A stretch of 64,000 bases of DNA from Anaerolineae bacterium (GTDB lineage: Bacteria; Chloroflexota; Anaerolineae; Aggregatilineales; Phototrophicaceae), in assembly GCA_022841825.1 (NCBI GenBank), contig JALHQT010000001.1, forward strand, positions 310,001 to 374,000, given 5' to 3'. Every line of letters begins with the position of its first letter. The first letter of the stretch is position 1. Positions 1-10,476 of this stretch are shown here, piece after piece. The notes under the pieces are model-generated. The model searched no databases. It saw only the letters and a list, made by a program, of their open reading frames with translations, and was not told the DNA's origin. The position numbers and the translations under genes are program-made.

Positions 1-818
1 ACATCGACTTCTATACCGCCAATGGCATCCACGACGGTGATCACAGTTCGGAAATCTACTGCCATGTACTCATTAACGCGCATTCCCAGGTTGTACTGCA
101 CGGTTTGCATGGCGAGGCGCGGTCCAAAGCCGGGCTGGTCAAGCTCTCCGTAGATCATCGCGCTGTTGACGCGCTGGAGGCTGGCGTAGCCCGGCATTTC
201 GACGTACAGGTCGCGCGGGATACTCAGGACACCGATGCGATTGGTCACCGGGTCAATGCTGACCAGCATCATCGTGTCGGTGCGAAAGCTGAGACCTCTT
301 TCACCCTGCCGACGATCAAGCCCCATTGCCAGCATCGTGAAACGCGAATTTCCATCCCAGGGCTGTAAGACAATCGTTCTTCCATCGTTCAGGGTTACAC
401 GGTTGCCGGTGTCCAGGCTGTTGGGTTCACTCACCACATTCGAGAAGTCGATGCGGGCGTCAACCGGGGTGGGGAGTATGCCCACATTCGTAGCCAGCGC
501 AATGGTTTCGGTTTGGTTGGCTCGCACCAGCAGGGATACGCTCATGCTCATGACGATCACGACACTGAGCATGGCGACGGCGATGATCACCCACGCCCAT
601 TCGCCGCCGCGTGACCTGCTGCGCAGTTTTCGGCGGCGCAAACGATCGCGTGCAGCGGACTCGCGCACAAGGGATGGCGGCGGCGGGGCGAACTCGTCAC
701 TATAATGGGAGACTGACGGCGGGCGAGGAACCGGGATCGTCGGTGTCGCCGCCGGAATGCTGCGCTGCGCAGGCGTGGGTACGGTTCGTTCGTCGCTCGG
801 CGGGAGGTTGATTGACAT
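1..818 (-). CDS. LytR-CpsA-Psr (LCP) family envelope protein, C-terminus cut by window edge
   Basis: The frame opens at ATG 818-816 and stays open to base 1, giving about 272 N-terminal codons. Residues 1-72 are a Pro/Arg-rich cytoplasmic tail. A single membrane segment lies at about 74-98. An extracytoplasmic LCP domain starts near residue 158, with the hallmarks FRTDTMMLVSIDP, GVLSIPRDLYVEMPG and VDAIGGIEVDV. LCP proteins transfer undecaprenyl-linked glycopolymers to peptidoglycan or other cell-wall acceptors; the conserved Asp and Arg residues bind the pyrophosphate lipid. The catalytic domain is incomplete here and the C-terminal part cannot be judged. It diverges from the lipoate ligase gene at 893. 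A second, complete LCP protein is at 58316-60040, so the genome has at least two paralogs. The family call is firm; the substrate is unknown. Confidence 0.88.
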   Translation of the reverse strand, partial: MSINLPPSDERTVPTPAQRSIPAATPTIPVPRPPSVSHYSDEFAPPPPSLVRESAARDRLRRRKLRSRSRGGEWAWVIIAVAMLSVVIVMSMSVSLLVRANQTETIALATNVGILPTPVDARIDFSNVVSEPNSLDTGNRVTLNDGRTIVLQPWDGNSRFTMLAMGLDRRQGERGLSFRTDTMMLVSIDPVTNRIGVLSIPRDLYVEMPGYASLQRVNSAMIYGELDQPGFGPRLAMQTVQYNLGMRVNEYMAVDFRTVITVVDAIGGIEVD

Positions 819-892
819 AGGCTTCGTGTAACAGGTCTACACCTGATCTTTTACGAAATTCTCACAATTTTGAGTATAGGGTGACTACGATC

Positions 893-1702
893 ATGCGTCA
901 ATGGCGCTTGATAAACGATTACTCGACGGTTGGCGCGCACAACATGGCCGCGGATGAGGCGATCATGCGCAGCGTGGCGGCGGGTGCTGCGCTGCCCACA
1001 CTTCGTCTGTATGGCTGGTATCCGCCCTGTCTGTCACTGGGTTACGGGCAGCACGCTGCGGACGTAGATTGGGATCGCTTGCGAGCACGCCGTTGGGACT
1101 GTGTACGGCGCACGACGGGCGGGCGGGCGATTTTGCACACCGATGAACTCACCTACAGCCTGGCGCTGCCGCTGACGCATGAACTGGCGCAGGGCGAGGT
1201 CGTGGAGAGCTACCGCGAAATCAGCCGTGCACTGCTTGCCGCGCTGCGGCTGCTGGGCGCGCAGCCAAGCGCGGAAAAACGTGCGCAGAGCGCCAAATCA
1301 TTTGATCCGGTGTGTTTTGAAACGCCGTCGGATTATGAAATCACCGTCGCAGGTCGCAAGCTGGTCGGCAGTGCGCAGGCGCGGCGGGGGGGTGGGCTGC
1401 TTCAGCATGGCACGCTCCCCCTGACGGGCGATATCACGCGAATCTGTGATGTGCTTGTTTACGCCGATGACGCTGCGCGCGAACGGGCAATGGCGCACGT
1501 TGCTGTGCGAGCGACGACGCTGGAAGCTGCGTTAGGGCGCGTGGTGGGTTGGTCGGAAGCTGCGGAGGCGGTGTCTCAGGGTTTTCGCGAAACGTTCGAT
1601 CTCACGCTGGAGAGCGGCGATTACACGGCGGCAGAGCGAGAAGAAACACTGCGGCTTGCGGAACAGATCTATGGGACGGATAGCTGGACAAATCGGCGAT
1701 AG
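893..1702 (+). CDS. Lipoate/octanoate transferase (LipM/LplA family)
   Basis: This is a biotin/lipoate A/B protein ligase family protein of 269 residues. It carries the RRTTGGRAILHTDELTYS motif (about residues 72-89) that binds the acyl chain, and GRKLVGSAQ with the conserved Lys (about 154-162). A Cys in VCFETPSDYEI (about residue 141) sits where LipM octanoyltransferases keep their catalytic cysteine. This favours octanoyl transfer from ACP to GcvH or E2 domains over an ATP-dependent LplA, but the distinction rests on that residue alone. I chose ATG 893 because AGGGTGA lies 8 bases upstream; an in-frame GTG at 881 would add four residues. No lipA or lipoylated-complex gene is adjacent, so the context does not decide the substrate. 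Confidence 0.82.
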   Translation: MRQWRLINDYSTVGAHNMAADEAIMRSVAAGAALPTLRLYGWYPPCLSLGYGQHAADVDWDRLRARRWDCVRRTTGGRAILHTDELTYSLALPLTHELAQGEVVESYREISRALLAALRLLGAQPSAEKRAQSAKSFDPVCFETPSDYEITVAGRKLVGSAQARRGGGLLQHGTLPLTGDITRICDVLVYADDAARERAMAHVAVRATTLEAALGRVVGWSEAAEAVSQGFRETFDLTLESGDYTAAEREETLRLAEQIYGTDSWTNRR

Positions 1703-1744
1703 GCTATACTCTCGTCTTTCCCATAGTCAATAAGAGCTTCGGAT

Positions 1745-2683
1745 ATGGCACAACGACAGCTTCCACTTTTCCCCAATATGCCTGCCAAGCCGGAAGACAT
1801 TTCGGTTCATACATCGCTCAAGCACACGCTCGCGGTGTTCCAAACGCATCTGCTGAACGAGGGCAAGACGCAGCATACGCTCAAGGCTTTTACATCAGAT
1901 CTGCATTTGCTGGCGGAATTCTCTGGCGACGAACGCGCGATAGGCGAATACAGCACCGAAATGCTTGAGCAGTTTCTCAACTGGCTTGAACATGGTCGCG
2001 GCGTGCCTTGCAGCCGCAAGTCGTACGCGCGGCGTGTGACGACTCTCAAGGTCTATTTCAAGTGGCTGTTCACGATTAACGCGATTCCGCACGACCCGGC
2101 ACTGCCCATCCTCCAGCGCTCCGGGCAGGCACCGCTTTCAGAAATCCTGGGCGATGAAGAACTGAGTGCGCTGCTTGCCTACACCTATACGCTGCGCCTC
2201 GGCGAAAAGCCGGACGCGCGCCCCGAAATGCTGCTGCGACTGATCAGCGAGACTGGGATCAAGAAGGCGGAGGCAGAGCGCCTGGTTCCTTCGGACATGG
2301 TACGTCTGGGCAAAGACACGGCAGTGATGGTCATCAAACATGCCAGCGCTAAAGACATCTACAAGGAACGGCGGATCGACCTCAGCGCGAAGTTTCTGGA
2401 TGTCTATGATGAGTATCTTCAGCAGTACCGCCCGCAAACATCGCTGTTCACCTGCACACCGCGCAATCTCGAATACATCCTGGCGGACATCGCGGTAGGC
2501 GCAGGACTCGACAAGAAGCCGTCGTTCGAGATGCTTCGCTGGACGTGCGCGGTCCGGGATTATCTGAATGGCGTCGATCCGGACGCCATTCGTGAAAAAC
2601 TCGGCTTGAGCAAGATTAGTTGGGTCGAGACCTTCGCCAAGATCAAACGGCTGGCGGGCGAAGGCGAGGACGACGAAACATAG
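1745..2683 (+). CDS. Tyrosine recombinase-like protein with degenerate catalytic residues
   Basis: The protein has 312 residues. An N-terminal SAM-like core-binding domain (about 22-120, with KTQHTLKAFTSDLHLLAEF) is followed by a C-terminal catalytic-fold domain (about 132-300), the XerC/XerD layout and length. The active site looks degraded. The GLRxxEL Arg is Lys (GIKKAEAERL, residue 173). The HxLRH motif reads FEMLRWT, keeping only Arg265. The LGH His is Leu288, and the nucleophilic Tyr is Phe297 (SWVETFAKI). The frame is intact and ordinary in composition, so it is not obviously a pseudogene. A DNA-binding or regulatory role without strand cleavage is inferred. A TATACT box at 1705-1710 could be its -10. 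No att sites or phage genes are nearby. Confidence 0.75.
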   Translation: MAQRQLPLFPNMPAKPEDISVHTSLKHTLAVFQTHLLNEGKTQHTLKAFTSDLHLLAEFSGDERAIGEYSTEMLEQFLNWLEHGRGVPCSRKSYARRVTTLKVYFKWLFTINAIPHDPALPILQRSGQAPLSEILGDEELSALLAYTYTLRLGEKPDARPEMLLRLISETGIKKAEAERLVPSDMVRLGKDTAVMVIKHASAKDIYKERRIDLSAKFLDVYDEYLQQYRPQTSLFTCTPRNLEYILADIAVGAGLDKKPSFEMLRWTCAVRDYLNGVDPDAIREKLGLSKISWVETFAKIKRLAGEGEDDET

Positions 2684-2686
2684 CGC

Positions 2687-3895
2687 TCAAAGAACGCGCA
2701 GCAGCAGCCCCTTCAGGTAGCCGCCTTCCGGGAATGTTAATGCCACAGGATGGTCGGGCGCTTGTTCCAGGTGTTTGACGATCTGCGCCTGACGCCCGCT
2801 GTCTGCCAACGCCCCAAAGACGATCTTCTGGAAGAGGTCTGCGCTGACGGCACCGGAGCAGGAGAAGGTCATCATGTAGCCGCCCGGCTTGACAATCTTG
2901 AAGGCGTGCAGGTTGAGATCTTTGTATCCGCGCGCTGCTTTTTCGACCTGCCCGGCACTATGCGCGAATTTCGGTGGGTCGAGCACGACAAGATCGAACG
3001 ATTCACCGCTTTTCGCATGATCGCGCAGCAGCTCAAAGGCATCTGCCATGACGCTGTCGGTTCGACTGATCCAATCCGGATTGTTCAGTCGAATGATCTC
3101 TTCACCCGTTTGCAGCGCTTCCCGGTAGGAATCGACATTGCAGACATAGCCTGCGCCAGAAGCCAGCGCATGAAGACCGAAACTGCCCGTATAGCTGAAG
3201 AGGTTGATGAAGCGAAAGTCATTTGGCAGCACAAGATGTTTCGGAGCCAGGAGGCTGCGCAGTTGCGCGCGGTTTTCGAGCTGATCGAGATAGTAACCGG
3301 TCTTGTGCCCCTTGCGGACATCCACCAGGATGCGCAGCCCGTACTCATCGATTTCAATGCGCGCAGGGGGGGCTTCGCCCCACAGGACGCCCTCCGCATG
3401 GGTCAAGCCCTCGCGTGAGCGGACATCAACGTCGCTGCGCTCGTAGATCCCCTGCGGTTTGACAATGTTCGCCAGGATGTCGGTCAGCAGTGCTCGGCGG
3501 GTTTCGATGCCCAGGGTAAGTGCCTGGAGTACCAGCCAATCGCCGTAGCGGTCTACCACCAATCCTGGAAGATAGTCGTTTTCCGCATTCACCAGACGCT
3601 GCGCGGTCAGGTTAGGGTGGTGGGCGCGTGCCGCAATGGCGGATTGAATGCGCGCGCGCCACCACGCATCGTCGATAGTCTCGTCATGCCAGGTGAGGAT
3701 GCGCACCTGAATTTGCGAATTCGGGTTCCAATATCCGCGCGCCAGAAACTTATCTTCGGCAGAGACAACGGTGACGATGTCGCCCGGTGTTGGATTACCT
3801 TTGATGGAGTCGATAGCACCGGAAAAAATCCAGGGATGCTGCTGAATGATCGGTTTTTCACGACCCTTGCTGATGATGACACTGGCGCTCGTCAT
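2687..3895 (-). CDS. rlmI: 23S rRNA (cytosine-C5)-methyltransferase, RlmI family
   Basis: This is a class I SAM-dependent methyltransferase of 402 residues, the usual length for RlmI (m5C1962 of 23S rRNA). An N-terminal PUA-like domain (about 1-75: WIFSGAI, GDIVTVVSAEDKFLARGYWN) precedes a central region and the Rossmann fold. The latter contains FINLFSYTGSFGLHALASGA (SAM loop), VVLDPPKFAHS (catalytic DPPxF) and TFSCSGAVS (the second Cys motif). It is convergent with the recombinase-like gene, with only 3 bases between their stops. It lies downstream of ligA with a 72-base gap that holds its own promoter-like sequence. The family is clear; the exact target cytosine is by analogy. Confidence 0.88.
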   Translation of the reverse strand: MTSASVIISKGREKPIIQQHPWIFSGAIDSIKGNPTPGDIVTVVSAEDKFLARGYWNPNSQIQVRILTWHDETIDDAWWRARIQSAIAARAHHPNLTAQRLVNAENDYLPGLVVDRYGDWLVLQALTLGIETRRALLTDILANIVKPQGIYERSDVDVRSREGLTHAEGVLWGEAPPARIEIDEYGLRILVDVRKGHKTGYYLDQLENRAQLRSLLAPKHLVLPNDFRFINLFSYTGSFGLHALASGAGYVCNVDSYREALQTGEEIIRLNNPDWISRTDSVMADAFELLRDHAKSGESFDLVVLDPPKFAHSAGQVEKAARGYKDLNLHAFKIVKPGGYMMTFSCSGAVSADLFQKIVFGALADSGRQAQIVKHLEQAPDHPVALTFPEGGYLKGLLLRVL

Positions 3896-3925
3896 GAGAT
3901 TTCGCTTTCGAGGTAGATTGCGAGC

Positions 3926-3953
3926 ATTGTAGTCCTCATAAGGTAATCTGCAA
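3926..3953 (-). promoter_or_regulatory. Putative sigma-70 promoter for the RlmI gene
   Basis: On the minus strand, TTGCAG (3953-3948) and TACAAT (3931-3926) are separated by 16 bases, about 30 bases upstream of the start codon. This fits a vegetative promoter in the ligA-rlmI gap. Confidence 0.5.
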
Positions 3954-3967
3954 GCATCGAACGCGAT

Positions 3968-5992
<2,025 letters not shown>

Positions 5993-6751
5993 CTAAGGCG
6001 TGGCGACGGCGGCGATCAGGTTGGCAGCAATCCAGCCACTGCGCGTGGGATCATCGACATCCTCTACGCGCCACCAGACCAATCCGCTGCCCTGTTCCGG
6101 TCCTTCAGTCACGACGAACAATTCGTTTGCTTCGGTGAAGAACAATTCGACGTTGTCCAGATTGGGCGCGGGGCGCACGCGGACGGCTTCCCCCGTTGTC
6201 AGCACCTGCGAGCCTATCTGGATGGCAATCGGGGTGGGCGAAAGGACAATCGGAACTAACGTTGGACCCGATAACGCAAGCTGACCCGCTGATGACGGGT
6301 TGATCCCCGGCAGCGTTGCAAGCGGCAGCGTGGGCGCGAACTGCGGGATGGGCGGCGTTGACGATGGGACTGCTGTGATGATGACCACGACAGGCTCCCC
6401 CCCCGCTTCGAAGCGCCCACCGACCGCGAAGACAAGGAGCAGGATGGCGAAGGAGACGCCGACCACGAACAGCAGCATCAGTGCCAGCGACCAGGCGGGC
6501 AGATACCAACCGCTGCTGCGGCGATCTGTGCGGCGTGGCGCGCTGTTCTTGCGTCTTTCGCGTTTGATGGGCGTGCCGCGCGGCGGTGTTGGCGGCGAGG
6601 CAGCGGCACCGCGTTTGGAGTCTTCGTGCGGCGGGCGCGGCGGCAGGGCTGGGCGATTCTGTGGCATCGGCGCGGGGATGCCGATTGGCTTTCCGGGCTG
6701 TGTGCCGTCGAGATCGCGCGGGTCATGATCGGGAATATTGAGGTCGGGCAT
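5993..6751 (-). CDS. Membrane-anchored protein with extracellular SH3b domain
   Basis: The protein has 252 residues. The first 80 are Pro/Arg-rich and cytoplasmic (PALPPRPPHEDSKRG, RERRKNSAPRRTDRRSSG). A membrane segment lies at about 87-110 (LALMLLFVVGVSFAILLLVF). A Pro/Thr-rich extracytoplasmic linker (about 120-185) leads to a bacterial SH3-like domain (about 185-248: EAVRVRPAPNLDNVELFF, WWRVEDVDDPTRSGWIAANLI). SH3b domains usually bind cell-wall peptides. It is sandwiched between polX (4-base gap) and ligA (12-base gap), an odd place for an envelope protein. Its role there is unknown, and co-transcription may be accidental. Confidence 0.75.
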   Translation of the reverse strand: MPDLNIPDHDPRDLDGTQPGKPIGIPAPMPQNRPALPPRPPHEDSKRGAAASPPTPPRGTPIKRERRKNSAPRRTDRRSSGWYLPAWSLALMLLFVVGVSFAILLLVFAVGGRFEAGGEPVVVIITAVPSSTPPIPQFAPTLPLATLPGINPSSAGQLALSGPTLVPIVLSPTPIAIQIGSQVLTTGEAVRVRPAPNLDNVELFFTEANELFVVTEGPEQGSGLVWWRVEDVDDPTRSGWIAANLIAAVATP

Positions 6752-6755
6752 GGTC

Positions 6756-8495
6756 CTACTTGCCTCGTGGTGTAACCCAATTCAGAAAGGCGTCAAGTGC
6801 CCAGGTATTCACGACGGATCGCGCTTCAATCCAACCACGACGCGCCGTCATGATGCCAAAGCGCAGTAAATCCATGTCGGAGGCGCTATGTGCATCGGTG
6901 TCGATGCAAATTTTGACCCCGAGTTCGACGGCACGTCGCGCATAGCTCGCTTCCAGGTCGAGACGTTCCGGATTGCTGTTGATTTCCAGCGCTGTGTCGT
7001 GCTTTGCCGCCGCCGCGAACAAAGCTTCCATGTCGAGATCTGCCCCTTCGCGGTCGGGGATGAGCTGCCCGCGCGGGTGTCCCATCAGATCGACGTGTGG
7101 GTTAGAGATCGCATTTAGGGCGCGCTGGGTGACCTGTTCACGGGGCTGGCGCAGACCGACATGCAGCGACGCGACCACGAAATCGAGCTGCGCCAGGATG
7201 TCATCGGGATAATCCAGCGTGCCATCCGCCTTGATCTCAATCTCCGAACCGTGAAAGACGCGAAAGCCGTAGCGCTCACGCATCTCGGCATCGACCGCTC
7301 GTACTTCCTGCTGCTGGGTGAGCAGTCGCTCAATCGATAAGCCATTGGCGACCGCCGCACTGCGCGAGTGGTCGGTGATGACGATGAATTGGCGTCCACG
7401 CAGACGCGCCGCTTCCGCCATCTCTCGGATCGAGAGTTTGCCATCGCTCCAGGTTGTATGCATATGGAGATCCGACCGGATGTCGTCGATGGTGATGAGG
7501 TTGGGGAGCCTGCCTGCTTGTGCAGCCTCGACCTCGCCCCAGTCTTCACGGAGCTCCGGCGGAATCCAGGGCAGCCCCAGCGTCGCATAGACCTCTTCTT
7601 CGGTCGCACACAGGATTTCGCCATCGTCGCTTACGCGGCTGAAGGCGTGCTCATTGAGGCTCAAGCCCTGCTTGAGGGCGAGTTCGCGCAGTCGGATATT
7701 GTGCGCCTGACTCCCGCTGAAGTATTGCAGGGCTGTTCCCCAACGCGCAGGTGGAAGCACGCGCAGATCGACCTGCAACCCATTGGCGAGTTCGAGCGAA
7801 CTCTTGCTTTCACCATTTCCCAGGACGCGAGCCACTTCTGGCATGTGGATGAACGCCTCCATCAGTGGCGCGGCGTCTTCGCTGGCGACGAGCAGGTCGA
7901 GATCGCCGATGGTCGGACGAGCGCGGCGGGTGCTGCCCGCGACTGTGCCTTTGAGGGCACCCGGAATTTCAAGCAGACGTGCCAGAATTGTTTCGGCATA
8001 GGGAAGCGCAATGCCGAGCGGCGTTCGCGTATCGGTGGAGCGGCGGCGGTATGCAGCGATGCCTTCCAGGATCTTTGCCTCACTCTTTACGCCCATGCCG
8101 GGCAGGTCGCGCAGTTTGCCGTCTTTGGCGGCGGCTTCCAGGCTGTCGAGCGTGGTGATGTCGGCGGTTTCCCAGAACATCTTGGCTTTCTTGGGTCCAA
8201 CACCATTCACACGCAGCATTTCGACGACGCCTTCAGGGACTTCCGCCTTTAGGCGTTCGTAGAATTCAAGTCTCCCGGTATCAACCAGCTCCTGGATTTT
8301 TTCCGCAAGGACTTTGCCGACTCCAGGGATTTCATTCAGTTTGCCTTCTGCCACCAGGGCGCGCATCTCGCGCGGGTATTCGGCGATGGTTTCGGCAGTG
8401 CGGCGATACGACAGGACGCGGTGAATGATCTCGCCCTGAATTTCCAGCATGTCTGCGACAGCAACAAAGATATTGGCGATTTCGCGGTTGGTCAT
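6756..8495 (-). CDS. polX: PolX-type DNA polymerase/3'-5' exonuclease with PHP domain
   Basis: Bacterial family X polymerase of 579 residues, the typical length, acting in gap filling for base excision repair. In order it has helix-hairpin-helix lyase-like repeats (about 1-150: IPGVGKVLAEKIQEL, VNGVGPKKAKMF, LPGMGVKSEAKILEG), a nucleotidyltransferase palm with GDLDLLVAS (two catalytic Asp), and a C-terminal PHP phosphoesterase domain. The PHP domain starts at SDLHMHTTWSDG and contains FIVITDHS, GSEIEI, LMGHPRG and DTDAHS as metal ligands, giving 3'-5' exonuclease/AP activity. ATG 8495 was chosen because GGTGGAG lies just upstream and homologs start MTNREIA. It heads an operon with the SH3b gene and ligA and diverges from the trp leader. 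Confidence 0.93.
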   Translation of the reverse strand: MTNREIANIFVAVADMLEIQGEIIHRVLSYRRTAETIAEYPREMRALVAEGKLNEIPGVGKVLAEKIQELVDTGRLEFYERLKAEVPEGVVEMLRVNGVGPKKAKMFWETADITTLDSLEAAAKDGKLRDLPGMGVKSEAKILEGIAAYRRRSTDTRTPLGIALPYAETILARLLEIPGALKGTVAGSTRRARPTIGDLDLLVASEDAAPLMEAFIHMPEVARVLGNGESKSSLELANGLQVDLRVLPPARWGTALQYFSGSQAHNIRLRELALKQGLSLNEHAFSRVSDDGEILCATEEEVYATLGLPWIPPELREDWGEVEAAQAGRLPNLITIDDIRSDLHMHTTWSDGKLSIREMAEAARLRGRQFIVITDHSRSAAVANGLSIERLLTQQQEVRAVDAEMRERYGFRVFHGSEIEIKADGTLDYPDDILAQLDFVVASLHVGLRQPREQVTQRALNAISNPHVDLMGHPRGQLIPDREGADLDMEALFAAAAKHDTALEINSNPERLDLEASYARRAVELGVKICIDTDAHSASDMDLLRFGIMTARRGWIEARSVVNTWALDAFLNWVTPRGK

Positions 8496-8589
8496 TCGTC
8501 TCCACCTGTAGAACAAATGGTCATGGCAAGTATAGCGAAAATTGATTGGAGTGGAATAGGGTTTTGCTGCGAAACACCGGGTAGAATGC

Positions 8590-8618
8590 TTGACAGCATT
8601 CGTGCTTCTCGCTATCCT
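8590..8618 (+). promoter_or_regulatory. Putative sigma-70 promoter of the trp operon
   Basis: TTGACA (8590-8595) and TATCCT (8613-8618) are separated by exactly 17 bases. Transcription would start near 8625, just before the T-box leader. This is the best promoter match in the polX-trpE gap. Confidence 0.7.
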
Positions 8619-8640
8619 GATGCCTAATCGCATACAAAAA

Positions 8641-8936
8641 ACGACCGTGAACTGAACGAGTACATATCCAAGCGGGTTGACAGAGAGTCGCCAGTGCTGA
8701 GAAGGCGACAGCATCGCAGATATGGAATGGCTCAGGGAGTCGCGCAGGTGAACGCACCTCTACAACGAGGCGGATGTCTACTAGCCTGTGCCGGAGCAGC
8801 CACCGTTATCTTGGCAAAAGGTATTGGCTCTTGTGCCTTTATCTGATAAGAGTGCTTTCAGGTTGAGCCTGAAGGTAACAAGGTGGCACCACGGGAATCC
8901 CCTCTCGTCCTTGACTGGCGAGGGGGGATTTTGTTT
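8641..8936 (+). promoter_or_regulatory. tRNA-Trp T-box riboswitch (trp operon leader)
   Basis: This fills most of the 457-base gap between polX and trpE. The T-box core AGGTGGCACCACGG (8881-8894) matches the consensus, and its UGGC bulge (8884-8887) would pair with GCCA of a tRNA whose discriminator base is G, as in bacterial tRNA-Trp. Stem I is recognisable: loop-E AGTA at 8659-8662, helix CATATC/GATATG (8663-8668/8719-8724), GAA (8725-8727), then the specifier TGG (8728-8730). A CTGA/TCAG lower helix (8652-8655/8732-8735) and a GTCGCC/GGCGAC apical stem (8687-8692/8704-8709) are present. The downstream terminator completes the switch. Uncharged tRNA-Trp would stabilise antitermination and turn on the trp genes and trpS. 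Confidence 0.9.
8896..8936 (+). terminator. T-box regulated intrinsic terminator before trpE
   Basis: AATCCCCTCTCG (8896-8907) pairs with CGAGGGGGGATT (8919-8930), 12 bp with one G-U, followed by a TTTTGTTT tract. Its 5' arm abuts the T-box sequence, as expected for mutually exclusive antiterminator and terminator forms. Confidence 0.88.
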
Positions 8937-8952
8937 GTGAGGAACACCGCAT

Positions 8953-10473
8953 ATGGTTTTTGCTCCTGTTCTGTCGTCGGAAGTCCTGCGCGCAAAGCCC
9001 AGCCGGGGCGAAGTGCGTCACTTGTTCGAGCAGGGCGATCTGGTCCCGGTCTATCGAACACTCCTCGGCGACCTTGAAACGCCGATGAGCGTATATCTGA
9101 AGCTTGCGCAAACAGGCACCTATTCTTTCCTGCTCGAAAGCGTCGAGGGTGGTGAGCAGGTAGGGCGCTACTCCTTCCTGGGTGTCAACCCCAAGGGGGT
9201 GATCATCGTCAAGAACGGCGAAGTCACGCGCATCTACAAGGGACGGCGCGAATCCCGACCGCTGGCGCACGGAGAAGATCCGCTGGCGGCAGTCAAGTCC
9301 GAGTTCATGCGGGTGACTCCCGTTCGGGTCGAAGGGCTGCCTCGGTTTGTGGGTGGGGCGGTTGGCTGTCTTGCGTACGATGCCGTGCGCTATTTCGAGC
9401 GTCTGCCGGACAGCGCGACGGATGAGCTGGGCGCACCGGATGCGGCGTTCATGCTCGTCGATACGCTCGTGATCTTTGATCATGCCAAGCATCAACTGAC
9501 TGTGCTTGCCAATGCGCACAACACCGGGGACACAGATGCCGCTTATGATGATGCGCTGAACCGGATCGACACGATTGTGTCCGCGCTGCGGCAGCCGCTG
9601 CCCCCTATCGCTCAGGCGGGCACCCCGACAGGCGAAGCGATGCAGTCCACGCATTCGCAGGCGGATTACGAAGCAGGTGTGCTGAAGGCGAAAGAGTACA
9701 TCGCTGCGGGCGACGCCTTTCAGATCGTGATTTCACAGCGCTTCAGCCGTCGGACGAGTGCTTCTCCTGTCGCGATTTATCGCGCACTGCGCGCGACCAA
9801 CCCCTCGCCGTTCATGTTCTTGCTGCGTTTTGCCGACGATTTCACGTTGGTGGGTGCCTCGCCGGAGATGATGGTGCGTCTGGAGGATGGCGTCGCCACC
9901 AATCGCCCGATTGCAGGTTCGCGCCCGCGCGGGGCGAATGAAGCGGAAGATCAGGCTTTGGCGGATGAGCTGCTCGCCGACCCGAAAGAGCGTGCCGAAC
10001 ATGTGATGCTGGTCGATTTGGGACGCAATGACCTAGGGCGCGTGTGCGACTACGGCACCGTCAAAGTCACCCGCATGATGTACGTCGAGCGGTATTCAGC
10101 GGTCATGCACATCGTCAGTCAGGTGGAGGGGAAGCTGCGCGCGGGCATGGATGCCTTTGACTTGCTGCGTGCGACCTTTCCGGCAGGCACCCTGAGCGGC
10201 GCTCCGAAAGTCCGCGCGATGGAGATCATCGAGGAGATTGAAGAGACGCGGCGCGGGTTTTATGGCGGCGCGGTGGGTTACATCAGCTTTGATGGGTCGA
10301 TGGACACCTGTATCACCATTCGCTCGGCGCTCGTGCAGGGGGATAAGGTGTCGATCCAGGCGGGCGCTGGCATCGTTGCCGACAGTGTACCCGCGTCGGA
10401 GTACCAGGAGACGATCAACAAAGCGCGCGCTGTCGCCAACGCGATCCAGCGTGCAGAGGAAGGATTGTTGTAG
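8953..10473 (+). CDS. trpE: Anthranilate synthase component I
   Basis: This is the 506-residue chorismate-binding subunit that makes anthranilate with ammonia supplied by TrpG. The N-terminal part holds the LLES motif (60-63) associated with tryptophan feedback binding. The C-terminal chorismate-binding domain has PFMFLLRFADDFTLVGASPE, IAGSRPRG, DLGRNDLGRV, FPAGTLSGAPKVRAMEII and RGFYGGAVGYISFDG. ATG 8953 has GAGGAA 7 bases upstream. It is the first gene after the T-box; the next gene starts 3 bases after its stop. Length and motifs fit TrpE; the trp neighbourhood makes PabB or another chorismate enzyme unlikely. Confidence 0.97.
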   Translation: MVFAPVLSSEVLRAKPSRGEVRHLFEQGDLVPVYRTLLGDLETPMSVYLKLAQTGTYSFLLESVEGGEQVGRYSFLGVNPKGVIIVKNGEVTRIYKGRRESRPLAHGEDPLAAVKSEFMRVTPVRVEGLPRFVGGAVGCLAYDAVRYFERLPDSATDELGAPDAAFMLVDTLVIFDHAKHQLTVLANAHNTGDTDAAYDDALNRIDTIVSALRQPLPPIAQAGTPTGEAMQSTHSQADYEAGVLKAKEYIAAGDAFQIVISQRFSRRTSASPVAIYRALRATNPSPFMFLLRFADDFTLVGASPEMMVRLEDGVATNRPIAGSRPRGANEAEDQALADELLADPKERAEHVMLVDLGRNDLGRVCDYGTVKVTRMMYVERYSAVMHIVSQVEGKLRAGMDAFDLLRATFPAGTLSGAPKVRAMEIIEEIEETRRGFYGGAVGYISFDGSMDTCITIRSALVQGDKVSIQAGAGIVADSVPASEYQETINKARAVANAIQRAEEGLL

Positions 10474-10476
10474 ACG

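Noticed and set aside
1745-2683. Mobile element or integron based on the recombinase-like gene
   Set aside because: No att-like repeats, cassette genes or phage genes surround it, and its active site is degraded.
8839-9654. 271-codon antisense frame across the T-box and trpE start
   Set aside because: It covers a clear riboswitch terminator and the trpE N-terminus and has no domain or start signal.
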